A stretch of DNA of 64,000 nucleotides from an uncultured Acetatifactor sp. (GTDB lineage Bacteria > Bacillota > Clostridia > Lachnospirales > Lachnospiraceae): NCBI GenBank assembly GCA_934436435.1, contig CAKSAN010000001.1, positions 1 through 64,000 of the forward strand. Direction: 5' to 3'. Position numbers and translations under genes: made by a program. The notes under the pieces are model-generated. The model did not search any database. It worked only from the letters and a program-made list of their open reading frames with translations, and was not told the origin of the DNA. Every line of letters starts with the position of its first letter. Within the stretch, counting starts at the first letter, position 1. Below are positions 1 through 9,163 of this stretch, piece after piece.

Positions 1-90
1 GAGAAAACTTTGATTCTGAAACATATCTCAGAGATGCTCTGTCTATTAATTTCCTACAGTAAATTTACCCGACCTTGGTAAAAATTACAG

Positions 91-119
91 TTGTAAAATG
101 TATCTCAACTCGCTATAAT
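91..119 (+). promoter_or_regulatory. Vegetative promoter of the 6S RNA gene
   Basis: TTGTAA at 91-96 and a perfect TATAAT at 114-119 are separated by 17 bases. The expected start at about 126 coincides with the 5' end of the 6S-like RNA, which supports both calls. Confidence 0.8.
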
Positions 120-125
120 ATAGTT

Positions 126-317
126 AACCTGAGATGTACGATAACTCTTACCAGTTTTGAACCTACATTTACTTTAAACGGGATTCCTATATTGCCAAGT
201 GGCTGTCAAGCCCTCACTCCGCAAGGAGGATTGGAAGGGAAGGCAAAAGGTTGGTTGCGGTTACCCACCTAGCATTGCTAGGAGTCAAAAGGTAAGAGGC
301 GGCATTTTGGGGATAAG
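126..317 (+). ncRNA. ssrS: 6S RNA (RNA polymerase regulator)
   Basis: 6S RNA imitates an open promoter and sequesters the housekeeping RNA polymerase holoenzyme when growth slows. The 5' end (CCTGAGATG at 128-136) closely resembles the E. coli 6S 5' end, and GGCGGCATTTTGG at 299-310 resembles its 3' end. The two ends pair: 128-136 with 302-310 (with G-U pairs), and CTCTTACC at 145-152 with GGTAAGAG at 291-298 without mismatch, giving the closing stem. The interior (about 155-285) would form the bubble and terminal stem. An upstream TATAAT promoter and a downstream terminator frame it as an independent gene of about 190 nt, a normal length for the family. No protein reading frame here is convincing. 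Confidence 0.85.
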
Positions 318-328
318 AATACAAAAGA

Positions 329-356
329 GAGAGCAGTCCTTTGGGGCTGCTCTTTT
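329..356 (+). terminator. Rho-independent terminator of 6S RNA
   Basis: GAGCAG at 331-336 pairs with CTGCTC at 347-352, extended by three inner pairs to a 9-bp stem with a four-base loop, followed by TTTT. It sits directly behind the 6S RNA and before the next gene. Confidence 0.8.
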
Positions 357-394
357 AAGGTCATAAAACAGATTCTGAATAGGCGGGGGAAATT

Positions 395-2374
395 TTGAAG
401 AGAAACAGGCTGTTTGAGAATTATTATAAACTTTCCAGAGAACAGAGAATACAGTGGAAGAAATACCTGTGTGTGTTAGGGGCGGCATTTCTTCTTTTTT
501 TACTTCTGATCAACCTGTTACATAGCTGTGCGGGCGGAGAGGAAGAGTTCCCGGAGCAGGAGGAGACCCTGCCGCAGCATATCCCGGTGGTGCGGGAGCT
601 GAAAAATGTCTGGATCACGGAGGCGGAGGCCGGTCAGATCACGATCTTCTGCGACGGAGATAAGGAAGTTTTTTCTCTGGCGACAGAGACAGAAGGCGCA
701 GATTCCCTGCCGGCACCGGAACAGATGCGGGAACAGCTGGCGGATGTGGAACTTACGGATGATCAGGTGAGCGCCGTTATCCTGAAAACGGAAATATTCA
801 CAGGCAGAGTGCTGTCAGCGGATGCGGATGGCATTGAGATCGAGGGCAGGGGTAAAATTCCTCTGGCATCGGATTATAAGGGATACCGTCTGTACCGGGA
901 GCTTGCCATGTGCACCATCGCAGATCTGCGATTTGGTTATGCGGATGCGGACTTTATCCGGGAGAACGGCGAGATCTGCGGCATCCTGCTGGCCAGAGAG
1001 GAAAATATGAAAAGGATCCGGGTGCTGATCAGGACTTCGGACTTTGCAGATACTTTGCACAGAGAAGTGACACTTACGGCGGACAGTGATTTCCTGTTAC
1101 AATACGGAAGCGGGGAAGAGATGCAGGAAGAGCTGTTTTCCAAAGGAGATGAGGTCACTATCAACGCTGACAGCAATTATTTTGTGGGAGAGCGGATCAA
1201 CATAGTGCCCACAGTTCTGACCGGCAGGGTCCGGCTGGCCAATGTGAGCAGAAGTCAGGGGACGCCTTCTTACAGAGGGCAGATAGAACTGCTACGGACA
1301 GCGGACGGAATCGCTGTAGTGAATGATCTGCCGTTAGAAGAATATCTCTACAGTGTGGTGCCCAGTGAGATGCCAGCATCCTACCCGTTAGAAGCGCTGA
1401 AAGCCCAGGCCATCTGTGCCAGAACCTATGCCTACGGACATATGCTGCGGGCGGGATATCCGCAATACGGTGCCCATGTGGACGACAGTACTTCTTTTCA
1501 GGTCTACAATAATATTACAGAATTCGACAGCAGCACTACAGCAGTGAAGGAGACCTACGGGCAGATGATCCTGACGGATGAGGGAACAGTGGCGAATACC
1601 TATTATTACTCTACCTCCTGTGGTGTGGGAACTACGGCAAATGTATGGAAAACAGCGGAGGCAGAGACCCTTGATTATTTGAAGAGCAGCCGTCTGAACC
1701 CGGAAAGTCTGGCGCAGACGGAAGGTGAGGCAGTGGCGGCAGGCAACAATGAGACCGCCACGGAAACAGCCCCGGAGGATCTCATGGAAGAAGAGGCTTT
1801 CCACGATTTTATCACGGAAATCCATGCAGAAGATTATGAAGCGCAGGAGGGGTGGTACCGGTGGACTTACACGGTAAAGGAGATCAATGTTGATCGGATG
1901 GCAGATACATTGAAGAAACGTTATGAAGCCAACGGAAAGCTAATATTGACCCTGAGGGGTGATGACTATATCAGTCAAAACATAAAATCTTTTTCCAAAG
2001 TAAAAGATATTTCCATTGTAAAACGTGGTCCCGGCGGTGTGGCAGACGAAATGGTCATTGTCACGGACAAAGGAACCTATAAGGTGATCTCTGAATATAA
2101 TATCAGAGCAGTGCTTTGTGACGGCTCTGCAAAGGTAGTGAGGCAGGATGGCAGTGAAGTGGCCATGCCGAACCTTCTTCCCAGTGCATTTTTTGTGATT
2201 GAACCTAGTCACAATAAGAAAAATGTGGTAGGATATAACATTATCGGCGGCGGATTCGGCCACGGCGTGGGAATGAGCCAGAACGGTGCCAGAAATATGG
2301 CATTGCAGGGGCTTAACGCGGAACAGATCCTTAACTTTTTTTATGAAGGATGCGAAATATGCTCAGGACAATAA
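395..2374 (+). CDS. SpoIID/LytB domain protein, membrane-anchored
   Basis: Probable peptidoglycan lytic transglycosylase of the SpoIID family, which in sporulating bacteria trims glycan strands during engulfment. The 659-residue protein has an N-terminal membrane anchor (about 25-43), a long acidic extracytoplasmic region, and a C-terminal SpoIID domain. That domain shows LPLEEYLYSVVPSEMP near residues 311-327, whose Glu corresponds to the catalytic acid known in SpoIID, and ends with GGGFGHGVGMSQNGA (about 617-631). It is about twice the length of B. subtilis SpoIID, so it could be a LytB-like or cell-wall-binding variant rather than SpoIID itself. The start is TTG at 395, preceded by a purine-rich GGCGGGGGA at 382-390. 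The next gene overlaps its 3' end. Confidence 0.82.
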   Translation: MKRNRLFENYYKLSREQRIQWKKYLCVLGAAFLLFLLLINLLHSCAGGEEEFPEQEETLPQHIPVVRELKNVWITEAEAGQITIFCDGDKEVFSLATETEGADSLPAPEQMREQLADVELTDDQVSAVILKTEIFTGRVLSADADGIEIEGRGKIPLASDYKGYRLYRELAMCTIADLRFGYADADFIRENGEICGILLAREENMKRIRVLIRTSDFADTLHREVTLTADSDFLLQYGSGEEMQEELFSKGDEVTINADSNYFVGERINIVPTVLTGRVRLANVSRSQGTPSYRGQIELLRTADGIAVVNDLPLEEYLYSVVPSEMPASYPLEALKAQAICARTYAYGHMLRAGYPQYGAHVDDSTSFQVYNNITEFDSSTTAVKETYGQMILTDEGTVANTYYYSTSCGVGTTANVWKTAEAETLDYLKSSRLNPESLAQTEGEAVAAGNNETATETAPEDLMEEEAFHDFITEIHAEDYEAQEGWYRWTYTVKEINVDRMADTLKKRYEANGKLILTLRGDDYISQNIKSFSKVKDISIVKRGPGGVADEMVIVTDKGTYKVISEYNIRAVLCDGSAKVVRQDGSEVAMPNLLPSAFFVIEPSHNKKNVVGYNIIGGGFGHGVGMSQNGARNMALQGLNAEQILNFFYEGCEICSGQ

Positions 2375-3309
2375 TCCGCATCTGGCGGGACTTCTCGGCG
2401 CAGATGAAAAAACAGAATATCAGTGCCTATGCGGCAAGTACAGCCTTCTTCCTTTTTCTGTCGGTGATCCCGATGCTTATGGTGGTATGTGCTGTGATCC
2501 CGTATACTCCGGTGACGGAACAGAATCTGGTCACGGCGCTGACGGATATGACGCCGGATATTGCCGATGCCATGGTGGAGAGCCTGGTGGTGGATGTGTA
2601 CCGGAGCTCTGTAGGGATCCTGCCGTTGGCGCTGGTTGCCATGATCTGGTCGGCGGCCAAGGGGGTCATGGCACTGATGCGGGGACTGAATGCGGTCAAC
2701 GGTGTAGATGAGAAGCGTAATTATTTTGTGATCCGCTGTATTGCCAGCTTTTACACGCTCATCATGCTGGTGGTACTGATTCTGTCCTTATTCCTGATGG
2801 TGTTCGGTAACCAGCTGGTGAATATTGCACTGCACAGAATTCCCCAGCTGCAGATGTTTGTGAGTTTCCTGATGAATTTCCGTTTCCTGCTTGTATGGAT
2901 GGTGCTGATCCTGCTGTTTGGGCTGATCTATACTTATATTCCGGATACGAAGTTGAAATTTACCGAGCAGGTTCCCGGGGCCTGTTTTGCGGCAGTGGTC
3001 TGGAGTGTGTTCTCCTGGGGCTTTTCCATGTATGTGTCCTTCGGAAAAGGGTATAGTATCTACGGAAGTCTGGCGATTATCGTAATCATTATGCTGTGGA
3101 TGTATTTCTGTATGTATATCATGCTGATCGGTGCCTACCTGAACCGGTATTTCCGTCCGGTGAACCGGGTGCTGGTGAACCATGCCAGCAACAAGAGTGA
3201 GCTGGCGAGAGAGAATCGCAGACGCATTCGGGAGATCAAAAAGATCCAGCGCAGGAAAAAGCATTATACGGAGATCACAAAGGAACCCGGTGAAGGGGAT
3301 AAAATCTGA
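2359..3309 (+). CDS. YihY/BrkB family inner-membrane protein
   Basis: Polytopic membrane protein of the YihY/BrkB ('virulence factor BrkB', formerly mis-assigned as RNase BN) family; its substrate is not established. About six hydrophobic segments alternate with short loops, with the family-typical start (NISAYAASTAFFLFLSVIPMLM), a mid-protein IWSAAKG, and the late IYGSLAIIVIIMLWMYF segment. The basic C-terminal tail (RRRIREIKKIQRRKK) should be cytoplasmic. I prefer the ATG at 2359 because GAAGGA at 2345-2350 lies eight bases before it, while an in-frame ATG at 2350 overlaps that site. It overlaps the SpoIID-like gene by 16 bases, suggesting translational coupling. Confidence 0.85.
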   Translation: MLRTIIRIWRDFSAQMKKQNISAYAASTAFFLFLSVIPMLMVVCAVIPYTPVTEQNLVTALTDMTPDIADAMVESLVVDVYRSSVGILPLALVAMIWSAAKGVMALMRGLNAVNGVDEKRNYFVIRCIASFYTLIMLVVLILSLFLMVFGNQLVNIALHRIPQLQMFVSFLMNFRFLLVWMVLILLFGLIYTYIPDTKLKFTEQVPGACFAAVVWSVFSWGFSMYVSFGKGYSIYGSLAIIVIIMLWMYFCMYIMLIGAYLNRYFRPVNRVLVNHASNKSELARENRRRIREIKKIQRRKKHYTEITKEPGEGDKI

Positions 3310-3319
3310 CAGAGAGGAA

Positions 3320-3348
3320 TTGAACTGTGAACACAAATGTAGTACACT
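3320..3348 (+). promoter_or_regulatory. Probable vegetative promoter of the aminopeptidase operon
   Basis: TTGAAC at 3320-3325 and TACACT at 3343-3348 with a 17-base spacer. Two hairpins follow in the leader: GGAGAGG/CCTCTCC (3355-3376) and GTATCCG/CGGATAC (3396-3415). Confidence 0.5.
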
Positions 3349-3432
3349 GATACGGAGAGGGCGAGGGACCTCTCCTGTTATAGTTATAGTAAAAAGTATC
3401 CGGACGCACGGATACGGAAATGAGGATAAAGC

Positions 3433-4851
3433 ATGGAAAAGAAGAACACCTGGGAGACCTATTCTTCCAAACAGTTAAAAGAACTGGAGAAAATAAATGA
3501 ACAGTATCGTGAGTTTCTGGATAATGGCAAGACCGAGCGGGAATGTATCGACACTATTGTCAATACTATTGAAAAATCCGGTTATCGTGAGCTGGAAAGC
3601 CTGATAAAGGAAGGCGCAGCCCTTAAGACCGGAGACAAGGTATACAGCGTATGGATGAACAAATCCATCGCCATGTTCCAGATCGGCCGTAAGCCCATGA
3701 CAGAGGGCATGAATATTCTCGGCGCCCACATCGACAGCCCGAGACTGGATGTGAAGCAGAATCCTCTGTACGAGGATGGCGGATTTGCTTATCTGGATAC
3801 CCATTATTACGGTGGTGTGAAAAAATATCAGTGGGTAACCATTCCGTTGGCCATCCATGGCGTGATCGTGAAAAAGGACGGCACCTGTGTAGAGATCAAT
3901 ATCGGTGAGAACGAGGATGATCCCGTATTTTTTGTATCTGATCTGTTGATCCATCTGGCGCAGGAGCAGCTGGAAAAGAAGGCTGCCAAGGTCATTGAGG
4001 GTGAAGCTCTGGATATCATCGTAGGCAACAAGCCGCTGCTGATCGATAAGAAGGATAAGAAGAAGGATGAGAAGGAAGCCGGAAAAGAAGCGGTAAAGGC
4101 AGGCGTTCTGGATATTCTGAAGGAGACCTACGATATTCACGAAGAGGATTTTGTCTCCGCAGAGCTGGAGATCGTTCCCGCAGGCAAGGCGAGAGAAGCA
4201 GGCTTTGACCGCAGCATGATACTGGCTTATGGGCAGGATGACAGAGTCTGCGCCTATACTTCCATGCAGGCCATGTTAGACAGTGATGTGACCGACCGTA
4301 CCATGTGCTGTATTCTGGTGGACAAGGAGGAGATCGGTTCCGTAGGCGCTACCGGTATGCAGTCTCATTTCTTTGAAAATGCTGTGGCAGAGGTTATGAA
4401 TCTGGTCGGTGAATACAGTGAACTGAACGTGAGAAGATGTCTGGCACATAGCTGCATGCTGTCTTCCGATGTCAGCAGTGCCTTTGACCCCACCTATGCT
4501 TCCAGCTTCGACAAGAAGAACGTGGCATATTTAGGCGGTGGTATGGTCATCAACAAATTCACCGGAGCCAGAGGCAAGTCCGGCTCCAATGATGCCAACG
4601 CGGAGTATCTGGCGCATCTGCGTCATATTTTTGACAAAGCGGAAATAAACTTCCAGACTGCAGAGCTTGGCAAGGTAGATCTGGGTGGCGGCGGAACCAT
4701 CGCATATATTCTGGCGCTGTACGGTATGAATGTCATCGACAGCGGTGTGGCAGTGCTGAACATGCATGCGCCCTGGGAAGCTACCAGCAAGGCGGATGTA
4801 TACGAGGCATATCGCGGTTATAAAGCATTTGTGGAAGGAGCGAGCCTGTAA
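3433..4851 (+). CDS. apeB: M18 family aminopeptidase
   Basis: Cytosolic metallo-aminopeptidase of family M18, a two-zinc enzyme that removes N-terminal residues (aspartyl/glutamyl or broader specificity) from peptides. At 472 residues it is of ordinary size. Metal-site motifs are visible: [15 protein letters not shown] near residue 98, a Gln-Asp-Asp segment ([10 protein letters not shown]) near 270, [13 protein letters not shown] near 297 with the catalytic Glu, and the final His in [11 protein letters not shown] near 441. A Lys-rich insertion (about 197-220) is loop-like. The ATG at 3433 is the only good N-terminus for the family. It overlaps queA by one base (TAATG), so the two are co-translated. 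Confidence 0.9.
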   Translation: MEKKNTWETYSSKQLKELEKINEQYREFLDNGKTERECIDTIVNTIEKSGYRELESLIKEGAALKTGDKVYSVWMNKSIAMFQIGRKPMTEGMNILGAHIDSPRLDVKQNPLYEDGGFAYLDTHYYGGVKKYQWVTIPLAIHGVIVKKDGTCVEINIGENEDDPVFFVSDLLIHLAQEQLEKKAAKVIEGEALDIIVGNKPLLIDKKDKKKDEKEAGKEAVKAGVLDILKETYDIHEEDFVSAELEIVPAGKAREAGFDRSMILAYGQDDRVCAYTSMQAMLDSDVTDRTMCCILVDKEEIGSVGATGMQSHFFENAVAEVMNLVGEYSELNVRRCLAHSCMLSSDVSSAFDPTYASSFDKKNVAYLGGGMVINKFTGARGKSGSNDANAEYLAHLRHIFDKAEINFQTAELGKVDLGGGGTIAYILALYGMNVIDSGVAVLNMHAPWEATSKADVYEAYRGYKAFVEGASL

Positions 4852-5912
4852 TGGCAGAGGCAACAGAACTGAAAAAATCAGACTTTTATTTTGATCTGCC
4901 CCAGGAGCTGATCGCACAGGATCCGCTGGAGGATCGTTCTTCCTCCAGACTGCTGGTACTGGATAAAAATACCGGCGAGATCTCTCATCACATTTTCCGG
5001 GATATTATTGACTACCTTCATCCCGGAGACTGTCTGGTGCTGAACAACACCAAGGTCATTCCCGCAAGACTTTTGGGAGAGCGGGAAGGTACCGGCGGAC
5101 ATGTGGAAGTTCTTTTGTTAAAGCGTAAGGAAGCGGATGTCTGGGAGACGCTGGTAAAGCCCGGCAAGAAATGCAAACCCGGCCAGCGCCTGACCTTCGG
5201 AGACGGACTGTTAAAGGCAGAAGTCCTTGAGACCGTGGAAGAGGGCAACCGTCTGATCCGTTTTGAATATGAGGGTATTTTTGAAGAGGTGCTGGACAAA
5301 CTGGGAGAGATGCCTCTGCCTCCTTACATTACCCATAAACTGAAAGATAAGAACCGTTATCAGACCGTTTATGCCAAATATGAAGGCTCAGCGGCAGCGC
5401 CTACGGCGGGACTGCATTTTACGCAGGAACTGTTGCAGCAGATCGCGGACAAGGGCATTAAGATCGCTTATGTGACCCTGCATGTGGGGCTGGGAACCTT
5501 CCGCCCCGTAAAAGAAGAGAATGTGCTGGAACATCATATGCATTCCGAGTATTATCAGGTGACGGAGGAAGCTGCGAACACGATCAATGAGGCGAAGAAA
5601 AACGGCGGCCGCGTGATCTGCGTGGGTACCACCAGCTGTCGTACCGTGGAAAGTGCGGCGGACGAACAGGGCATGGTGCAGCCCGGCTGTGACAATACCG
5701 AGATTTTCATCTATCCCGGGTATCGTTTCAAGGTGCTGGATGCACTGATCACGAATTTTCATCTGCCGGAGTCCACACTGGTGATGCTGGTATCGGCACT
5801 GGCGGGAAGAGAACATATATTGAATGCCTACGAGGAGGCTATTCAGGAGAAATACCGTTTCTTTAGTTTTGGTGATGCGATGTTTATTGCTGACTTAAAA
5901 GGAGAAAAATAA
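4851..5912 (+). CDS. queA: S-adenosylmethionine:tRNA ribosyltransferase-isomerase
   Basis: QueA transfers and isomerises the ribosyl part of SAM onto 7-aminomethyl-7-deazaguanine at the tRNA wobble position to form epoxyqueuosine. The 353-residue protein is full length, beginning with the typical [25 protein letters not shown] and containing [44 protein letters not shown] and the closing [16 protein letters not shown], all hallmark QueA stretches. It is co-translated with apeB upstream, and its TAATG end overlaps the start of the PilZ gene. No other queuosine genes are in the window. Confidence 0.95.
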   Translation: MAEATELKKSDFYFDLPQELIAQDPLEDRSSSRLLVLDKNTGEISHHIFRDIIDYLHPGDCLVLNNTKVIPARLLGEREGTGGHVEVLLLKRKEADVWETLVKPGKKCKPGQRLTFGDGLLKAEVLETVEEGNRLIRFEYEGIFEEVLDKLGEMPLPPYITHKLKDKNRYQTVYAKYEGSAAAPTAGLHFTQELLQQIADKGIKIAYVTLHVGLGTFRPVKEENVLEHHMHSEYYQVTEEAANTINEAKKNGGRVICVGTTSCRTVESAADEQGMVQPGCDNTEIFIYPGYRFKVLDALITNFHLPESTLVMLVSALAGREHILNAYEEAIQEKYRFFSFGDAMFIADLKGEK

Positions 5913-6253
5913 TGGAAGAAAGAAGACGAAGCAAGCGTACAGAGATGAGTTCCACCCTGATGGTAAAACGTCTGGATCAGGGAGATATGCAGGAAGTCAG
6001 TATTGACATCGTAGATGTATCTCCCAGCGGAGTGGGCTTTTTATGTAAGGAGGTATTAAGTATCGGTGCGGTTTACGAATCAAAATTGATGATCTGGACC
6101 CATGAGGTGCTTCATGCGTTCCTGCAGATCGTCCGGATCGAGATGAAGGAAGACAATACCTACGCTTACGGAGCCATATTTATCGGCATGTCGGAAAGTG
6201 ATGCGGCAAGGATCCGGGTATACCAGACCGTCAACGATGATGCAAAGGAATAA
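5912..6253 (+). CDS. PilZ domain protein (c-di-GMP receptor)
   Basis: Small 113-residue protein consisting almost only of a PilZ domain, which binds cyclic di-GMP. The two binding signatures are present: the RxxxR-type basic stretch RRRSKR at residues 4-9 and the DxSxxG motif (DVSPSGVGF, about 36-44). The rest fits the beta-barrel. Such stand-alone PilZ proteins act as adaptors that convey c-di-GMP levels to a partner; the partner cannot be told from the sequence. It is tightly packed between queA (one-base overlap) and the VanZ gene (overlap), in one operon. Confidence 0.85.
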   Translation: MEERRRSKRTEMSSTLMVKRLDQGDMQEVSIDIVDVSPSGVGFLCKEVLSIGAVYESKLMIWTHEVLHAFLQIVRIEMKEDNTYAYGAIFIGMSESDAARIRVYQTVNDDAKE

Positions 6254-6749
6254 GCAAAAAATAGCAGTCAGTATTGTGGCTGCTGTTTTACTTGTATTGT
6301 TATACCTGCTTATTTTCGCCTTTTCTGGGCAGGACGGAGAGGAATCCGGCTCTCTGAGTTCTATGATTTCGGAAAAATGTGCAGAACTCTTGAATGCTAT
6401 TTCCGGAAAGCACTGGACGCAGAATGTGATCGACAGTATGGCAGCTTATTTTGAACATCCGATCCGCAAACTGGCTCACTTCTCCGAATATGCCTGCATG
6501 GGAGTGCTGTTGTACGGAGTATGGAGACCCTGGAGGGAGAGGAGCCGGAAACTATATCTGCTGATCGTGCTCTGGGTGTTTGTCTCCGCCGGAGCGGATG
6601 AGTTCCACCAGCTGTTTGTTCCGGGACGTTACGGCTGTTTTGCGGATGTCATGTTAGACACCTGCGGCGGTGCTTTTGGATTGTTTTTGTGTGTATGCGG
6701 GGAGAAACTGGTGCTGCGGAGACGCTATTTTTTGTCGTGCAGGCTGTAG
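6237..6749 (+). CDS. VanZ family membrane protein
   Basis: About 170 residues with an N-terminal transmembrane helix (IAVSIVAAVLLVLLYLLIFAF), then the VanZ-like core: an FSxxDG-type turn (FSGQDGEESGSLSS), a KLAHFSEYACMGVLLY helix, a DEFHQLFVPGRYGCFADVMLDTCGG segment, and a last helix. The DEFHQ...GR...DV..D..G arrangement is characteristic of VanZ, a family linked to low-level teicoplanin resistance but mostly of unknown role. The start is one of two adjacent ATGs at 6237/6240 inside the end of the PilZ gene; no clear ribosome site is seen, which suggests coupling. Its 3' end overlaps the convergent tyrA by 25 bases. Confidence 0.8.
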   Translation: MMQRNKQKIAVSIVAAVLLVLLYLLIFAFSGQDGEESGSLSSMISEKCAELLNAISGKHWTQNVIDSMAAYFEHPIRKLAHFSEYACMGVLLYGVWRPWRERSRKLYLLIVLWVFVSAGADEFHQLFVPGRYGCFADVMLDTCGGAFGLFLCVCGEKLVLRRRYFLSCRL

Positions 6750-7825
6750 CCCTTTTCCCGAAGGATCTTCGTGGATTTTTCAATGGCCTCTTCCTGATAG
6801 AATTCGATACGGAGCACACCGCCTTCGTATTCTCTGTTGTGGACGATGCCGATATTCTTGATGCTGATATTTTTTAGGGCGAGGATCGTAGCCACAGCGG
6901 CGATCTCACCGGGTTCGTCAGCAATGTCGATGGTGATGGCATAGGAGCTCTTTAAAGGACCACTGGCGGTATTGATGAAGGAATCCCTGTAGATTCTGGC
7001 ACTGTCGAACAGCTGATACAGGTCATCACCTTTTTTGGCATTTAACTCCTGCTGAATTCCCTGGAGGGAGGCAATATAGGAGGATAAAAGTGCCGAGATA
7101 TTTTCCGTGTTGGTCAGACAGATCTGCTGCCATACCGCAGCGGAAGAGGAGGCGATTCTGGTAATGTCCTTGAAACCTCCGGCAGCGATCATTTTCATCA
7201 GTCCGTCCGCGGAATCCTTGTCCCGCACCAGATTTACCAGAGAGGCGGCAATGATATGGGGCAGGTGGCTGACGGCGGCGGTGACGTAATCATGCTGTGC
7301 CGGTTCCAGGATCAGGGGAATGGCGCCCAATTGCTGTACCAGATTTTTATAATCTGTGATTTTGTTCTCCGGAACGGAATCCGTGGGGGTGAGAATGTAA
7401 TAGGCATTCTCCAGCAGTACGGCCTTGGAATTGATAAAGCCCACACGGTCGCTGCCGGCCATGGGATGTCCGCCGATAAACTGTCCTTCCAGGCCGGCTT
7501 TTTTGATTTCCTTATGGATCTCGCTCTTGACACTTCCCACATCGGTAAGAAGGGTCTTTGGAGAGAGAATCTCTTTTACGGCGGAGAGATTCTCGTCATT
7601 TTTCTGTACCGGAGCACAGAGGAAGAGATAGTCACATTCGGAGAAAGAAGCGTCGATCCTTGTGGTGACCACATTGGCAACACCGCACTGGGAAGCTTCC
7701 CGCAGGGTGTCTGCGTTGATGTCGTATGCAATGATCTGTGACTGGGGGAGATTCTGACGGATCGCCCGGGCGATGGAGCCGCCGATCAGACCCAGACCGA
7801 TAAAACCAAACGTAAGAGTACTCAT
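6725..7825 (-). CDS. tyrA: Prephenate dehydrogenase with C-terminal ACT domain
   Basis: Oxidative decarboxylation of prephenate to 4-hydroxyphenylpyruvate, the committed step to tyrosine. The 366-residue protein starts with an NAD(P) Rossmann motif (FGFIGLGLIGGSIARAI), contains DVGSVKSEIH and the substrate-site IGGHPMAGSDRVGF, AVSHLPHIIAASLV and GGFKDITRIASSS, then an ACT domain at the end (ITIDIADEPGEIAAVATILA..), implying feedback by an aromatic amino acid. The ATG at 7825 (minus) has GAGGA seven bases upstream; longer in-frame starts add a non-homologous leader. It stands alone, convergent with the VanZ gene. Confidence 0.93.
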   Translation of the reverse strand: MSTLTFGFIGLGLIGGSIARAIRQNLPQSQIIAYDINADTLREASQCGVANVVTTRIDASFSECDYLFLCAPVQKNDENLSAVKEILSPKTLLTDVGSVKSEIHKEIKKAGLEGQFIGGHPMAGSDRVGFINSKAVLLENAYYILTPTDSVPENKITDYKNLVQQLGAIPLILEPAQHDYVTAAVSHLPHIIAASLVNLVRDKDSADGLMKMIAAGGFKDITRIASSSAAVWQQICLTNTENISALLSSYIASLQGIQQELNAKKGDDLYQLFDSARIYRDSFINTASGPLKSSYAITIDIADEPGEIAAVATILALKNISIKNIGIVHNREYEGGVLRIEFYQEEAIEKSTKILREKGYSLHDKK

Positions 7826-7863
7826 GTAGATTTCCTCGATTCTGTTATTTGCGTTTTTATGGG

Positions 7864-7934
7864 ACAATAAGATAAAACCGGCGTATGTCCGGTTGTCCTT
7901 CAAACACTATAGCAAATTAACGTGCGAAAATCAA
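7864..7934 (-). promoter_or_regulatory. tyrA promoter and short leader hairpin
   Basis: On the minus strand TTGATT (plus coordinates 7929-7934) and TATAGT (7906-7911) are 17 bases apart. The leader contains CCGG-acatacg-CCGG followed by TTTTAT (about 7876-7893), flanked by an outer GGACAA/TTGTCC pair. No T-box motif is present. Confidence 0.5.
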
Positions 7935-8019
7935 GAGAGGGAGATATTCTTTTCGGATTTGCTTGCAAGAGTCTGGGAAATATGGCAGGATAGAAATGTT
8001 CAAGATATAATGAGCGCAA

Positions 8020-8113
8020 GGGAGCCAACATGCTTGCATGATTGGCGAACGGCGAATTTGATCATGATAGTTGCGAAGCAACGGTAAGCACCGAAGGTGC
8101 GAATCATGATATA
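8020..8113. repeat. Palindrome cluster with GAA-loop hairpins
   Basis: Within about 90 bases: GCCAA/TTGGC arms (8024-8028, 8042-8046) around ATGC/GCAT; then GTTGC-GAA-GCAAC (8070-8082) and GCACC-GAA-GGTGC (8088-8100), two consecutive hairpins with identical GAA loops, flanked by copies of the palindromic ATCATGATA (8061-8069 and 8103-8111). It looks like a small dispersed, non-coding structured element rather than a gene. Confidence 0.6.
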
Positions 8114-8135
8114 AGGAAAAGACTTCGGAGCGTCA

Positions 8136-8224
8136 GTTTCCGGATGCGGGCAGCATTTTCCGGGATATGGGAGATGACTCTTGAATGCGGGCGGTGACTC
8201 CCGGATGCGGGTGCAGCTCCGGAA
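8136..8224 (+). repeat. Degenerate tandem repeat in the leader of the FNT gene
   Basis: About four imperfect copies of a roughly 20-nt unit built around TCCGGATGCGGGCAG (variants GGGATATGGGAGATGACT, GAATGCGGGCGGTGACT, GGATGCGGGTGCAGCT) run up to eight bases before the ribosome site of the next gene. Nothing else is recognised between 7935 and 8244. Confidence 0.5.
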
Positions 8225-8244
8225 AAATAAGGAGGAATTTAGTT

Positions 8245-9090
8245 ATGCATTCACCTTTGGAAATTGCAAGAAATTATATAGAAGTCGGAATCCATAAAGT
8301 AAATCTTTCGATCTTCAAGACGGTTTTGCTGGGATTCTTCGCAGGAATGTTTATCGGATTCGCGGGGATCGCTTCCACCACGGCATCCAGCACCATCGGC
8401 ATCGCATCGGTAGCAAAGCTGGTAGGCGCAGCGGTATTTCCCGCAGGCATGGCCATGGTACTGGTGGCGGGAAGCGAACTTTTCACGGGCAATAACCTGA
8501 TTATACTGGCGGTATTGGAGAAAAAAGTGACCGTATGGAAGATGCTGAAAAACTGGCTGTTTGTCTACATTGGCAATTTTATTGGGGCAGCCTTTGTGGC
8601 AGTACTGGTGGTTGTGGGCCGTACTCCGGATCTCTTCGGAGAGCAGCTGGCACAGGCAATTGTTAACGCCGCGGCGGCCCGGACGAACTTAAGTGTGGGA
8701 GAGGCTTTTGTGCGGGGCATCCTGTGCAATATTCTGGTGTGTATTGCCGTGTGGATGTCCTTTGCGGCAAAACGGGTATCCGGCAAGCTTCTGACCAGCT
8801 ACTGGCCGGTAATGCTGTTTGTCTTATGTGGTTTTGAGCACAGTATTGCAGATATGTATTTCGGCGTATGTGGTCTGCTGACGGCAAAGGTCTACGGCAT
8901 CACGGCGGAGAGCCTGACCTGGTTCAATTTCCTCATAAAAGCCCTGCTGCCCATCACCCTTGGAAACATCGTGGGCGGTGCCGGGATCGTAGGCTGCGGC
9001 TACTGGCTGGCATATCTCCACAGAACCCCGTACTCCGTGGACAGCACCTCTGCTGAGCAGGATGAGATCGACATTGCGGAAGAATATTAA
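8245..9090 (+). CDS. Formate/nitrite transporter (FNT) family channel
   Basis: Pentameric inner-membrane channel for small monovalent anions (formate, nitrite or hydrosulfide). The 281 residues contain six hydrophobic helices with family signatures: GFFAGMFIGFAG early, AGSELFTGNN (about residue 77, matching the omega-loop region), NWLFVYIGNFIGA, FVRGILCNILVCIAVWMSF and the conserved FEHSIADMYFGVCG (about 195), with the central pore His in that motif. The ATG at 8245 follows AAGGAGG (8229-8235) by nine bases. It is monocistronic, surrounded by repeats. In an anaerobe making formate it is most likely a formate exporter, but FocA and NirC types cannot be separated here. Confidence 0.88.
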   Translation: MHSPLEIARNYIEVGIHKVNLSIFKTVLLGFFAGMFIGFAGIASTTASSTIGIASVAKLVGAAVFPAGMAMVLVAGSELFTGNNLIILAVLEKKVTVWKMLKNWLFVYIGNFIGAAFVAVLVVVGRTPDLFGEQLAQAIVNAAAARTNLSVGEAFVRGILCNILVCIAVWMSFAAKRVSGKLLTSYWPVMLFVLCGFEHSIADMYFGVCGLLTAKVYGITAESLTWFNFLIKALLPITLGNIVGGAGIVGCGYWLAYLHRTPYSVDSTSAEQDEIDIAEEY

Positions 9091-9163
9091 TGTGAAAGTC
9101 AGGAAGCAAACCCGCGAACGCCTGCGGCGAACGGAACATCCTTCTGCAAATGCAGAGTCTCTC

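Noticed and set aside
75..272. 65-codon frame at the left end
   Set aside because: It overlaps the 6S RNA promoter and RNA, has no ribosome site and odd composition.
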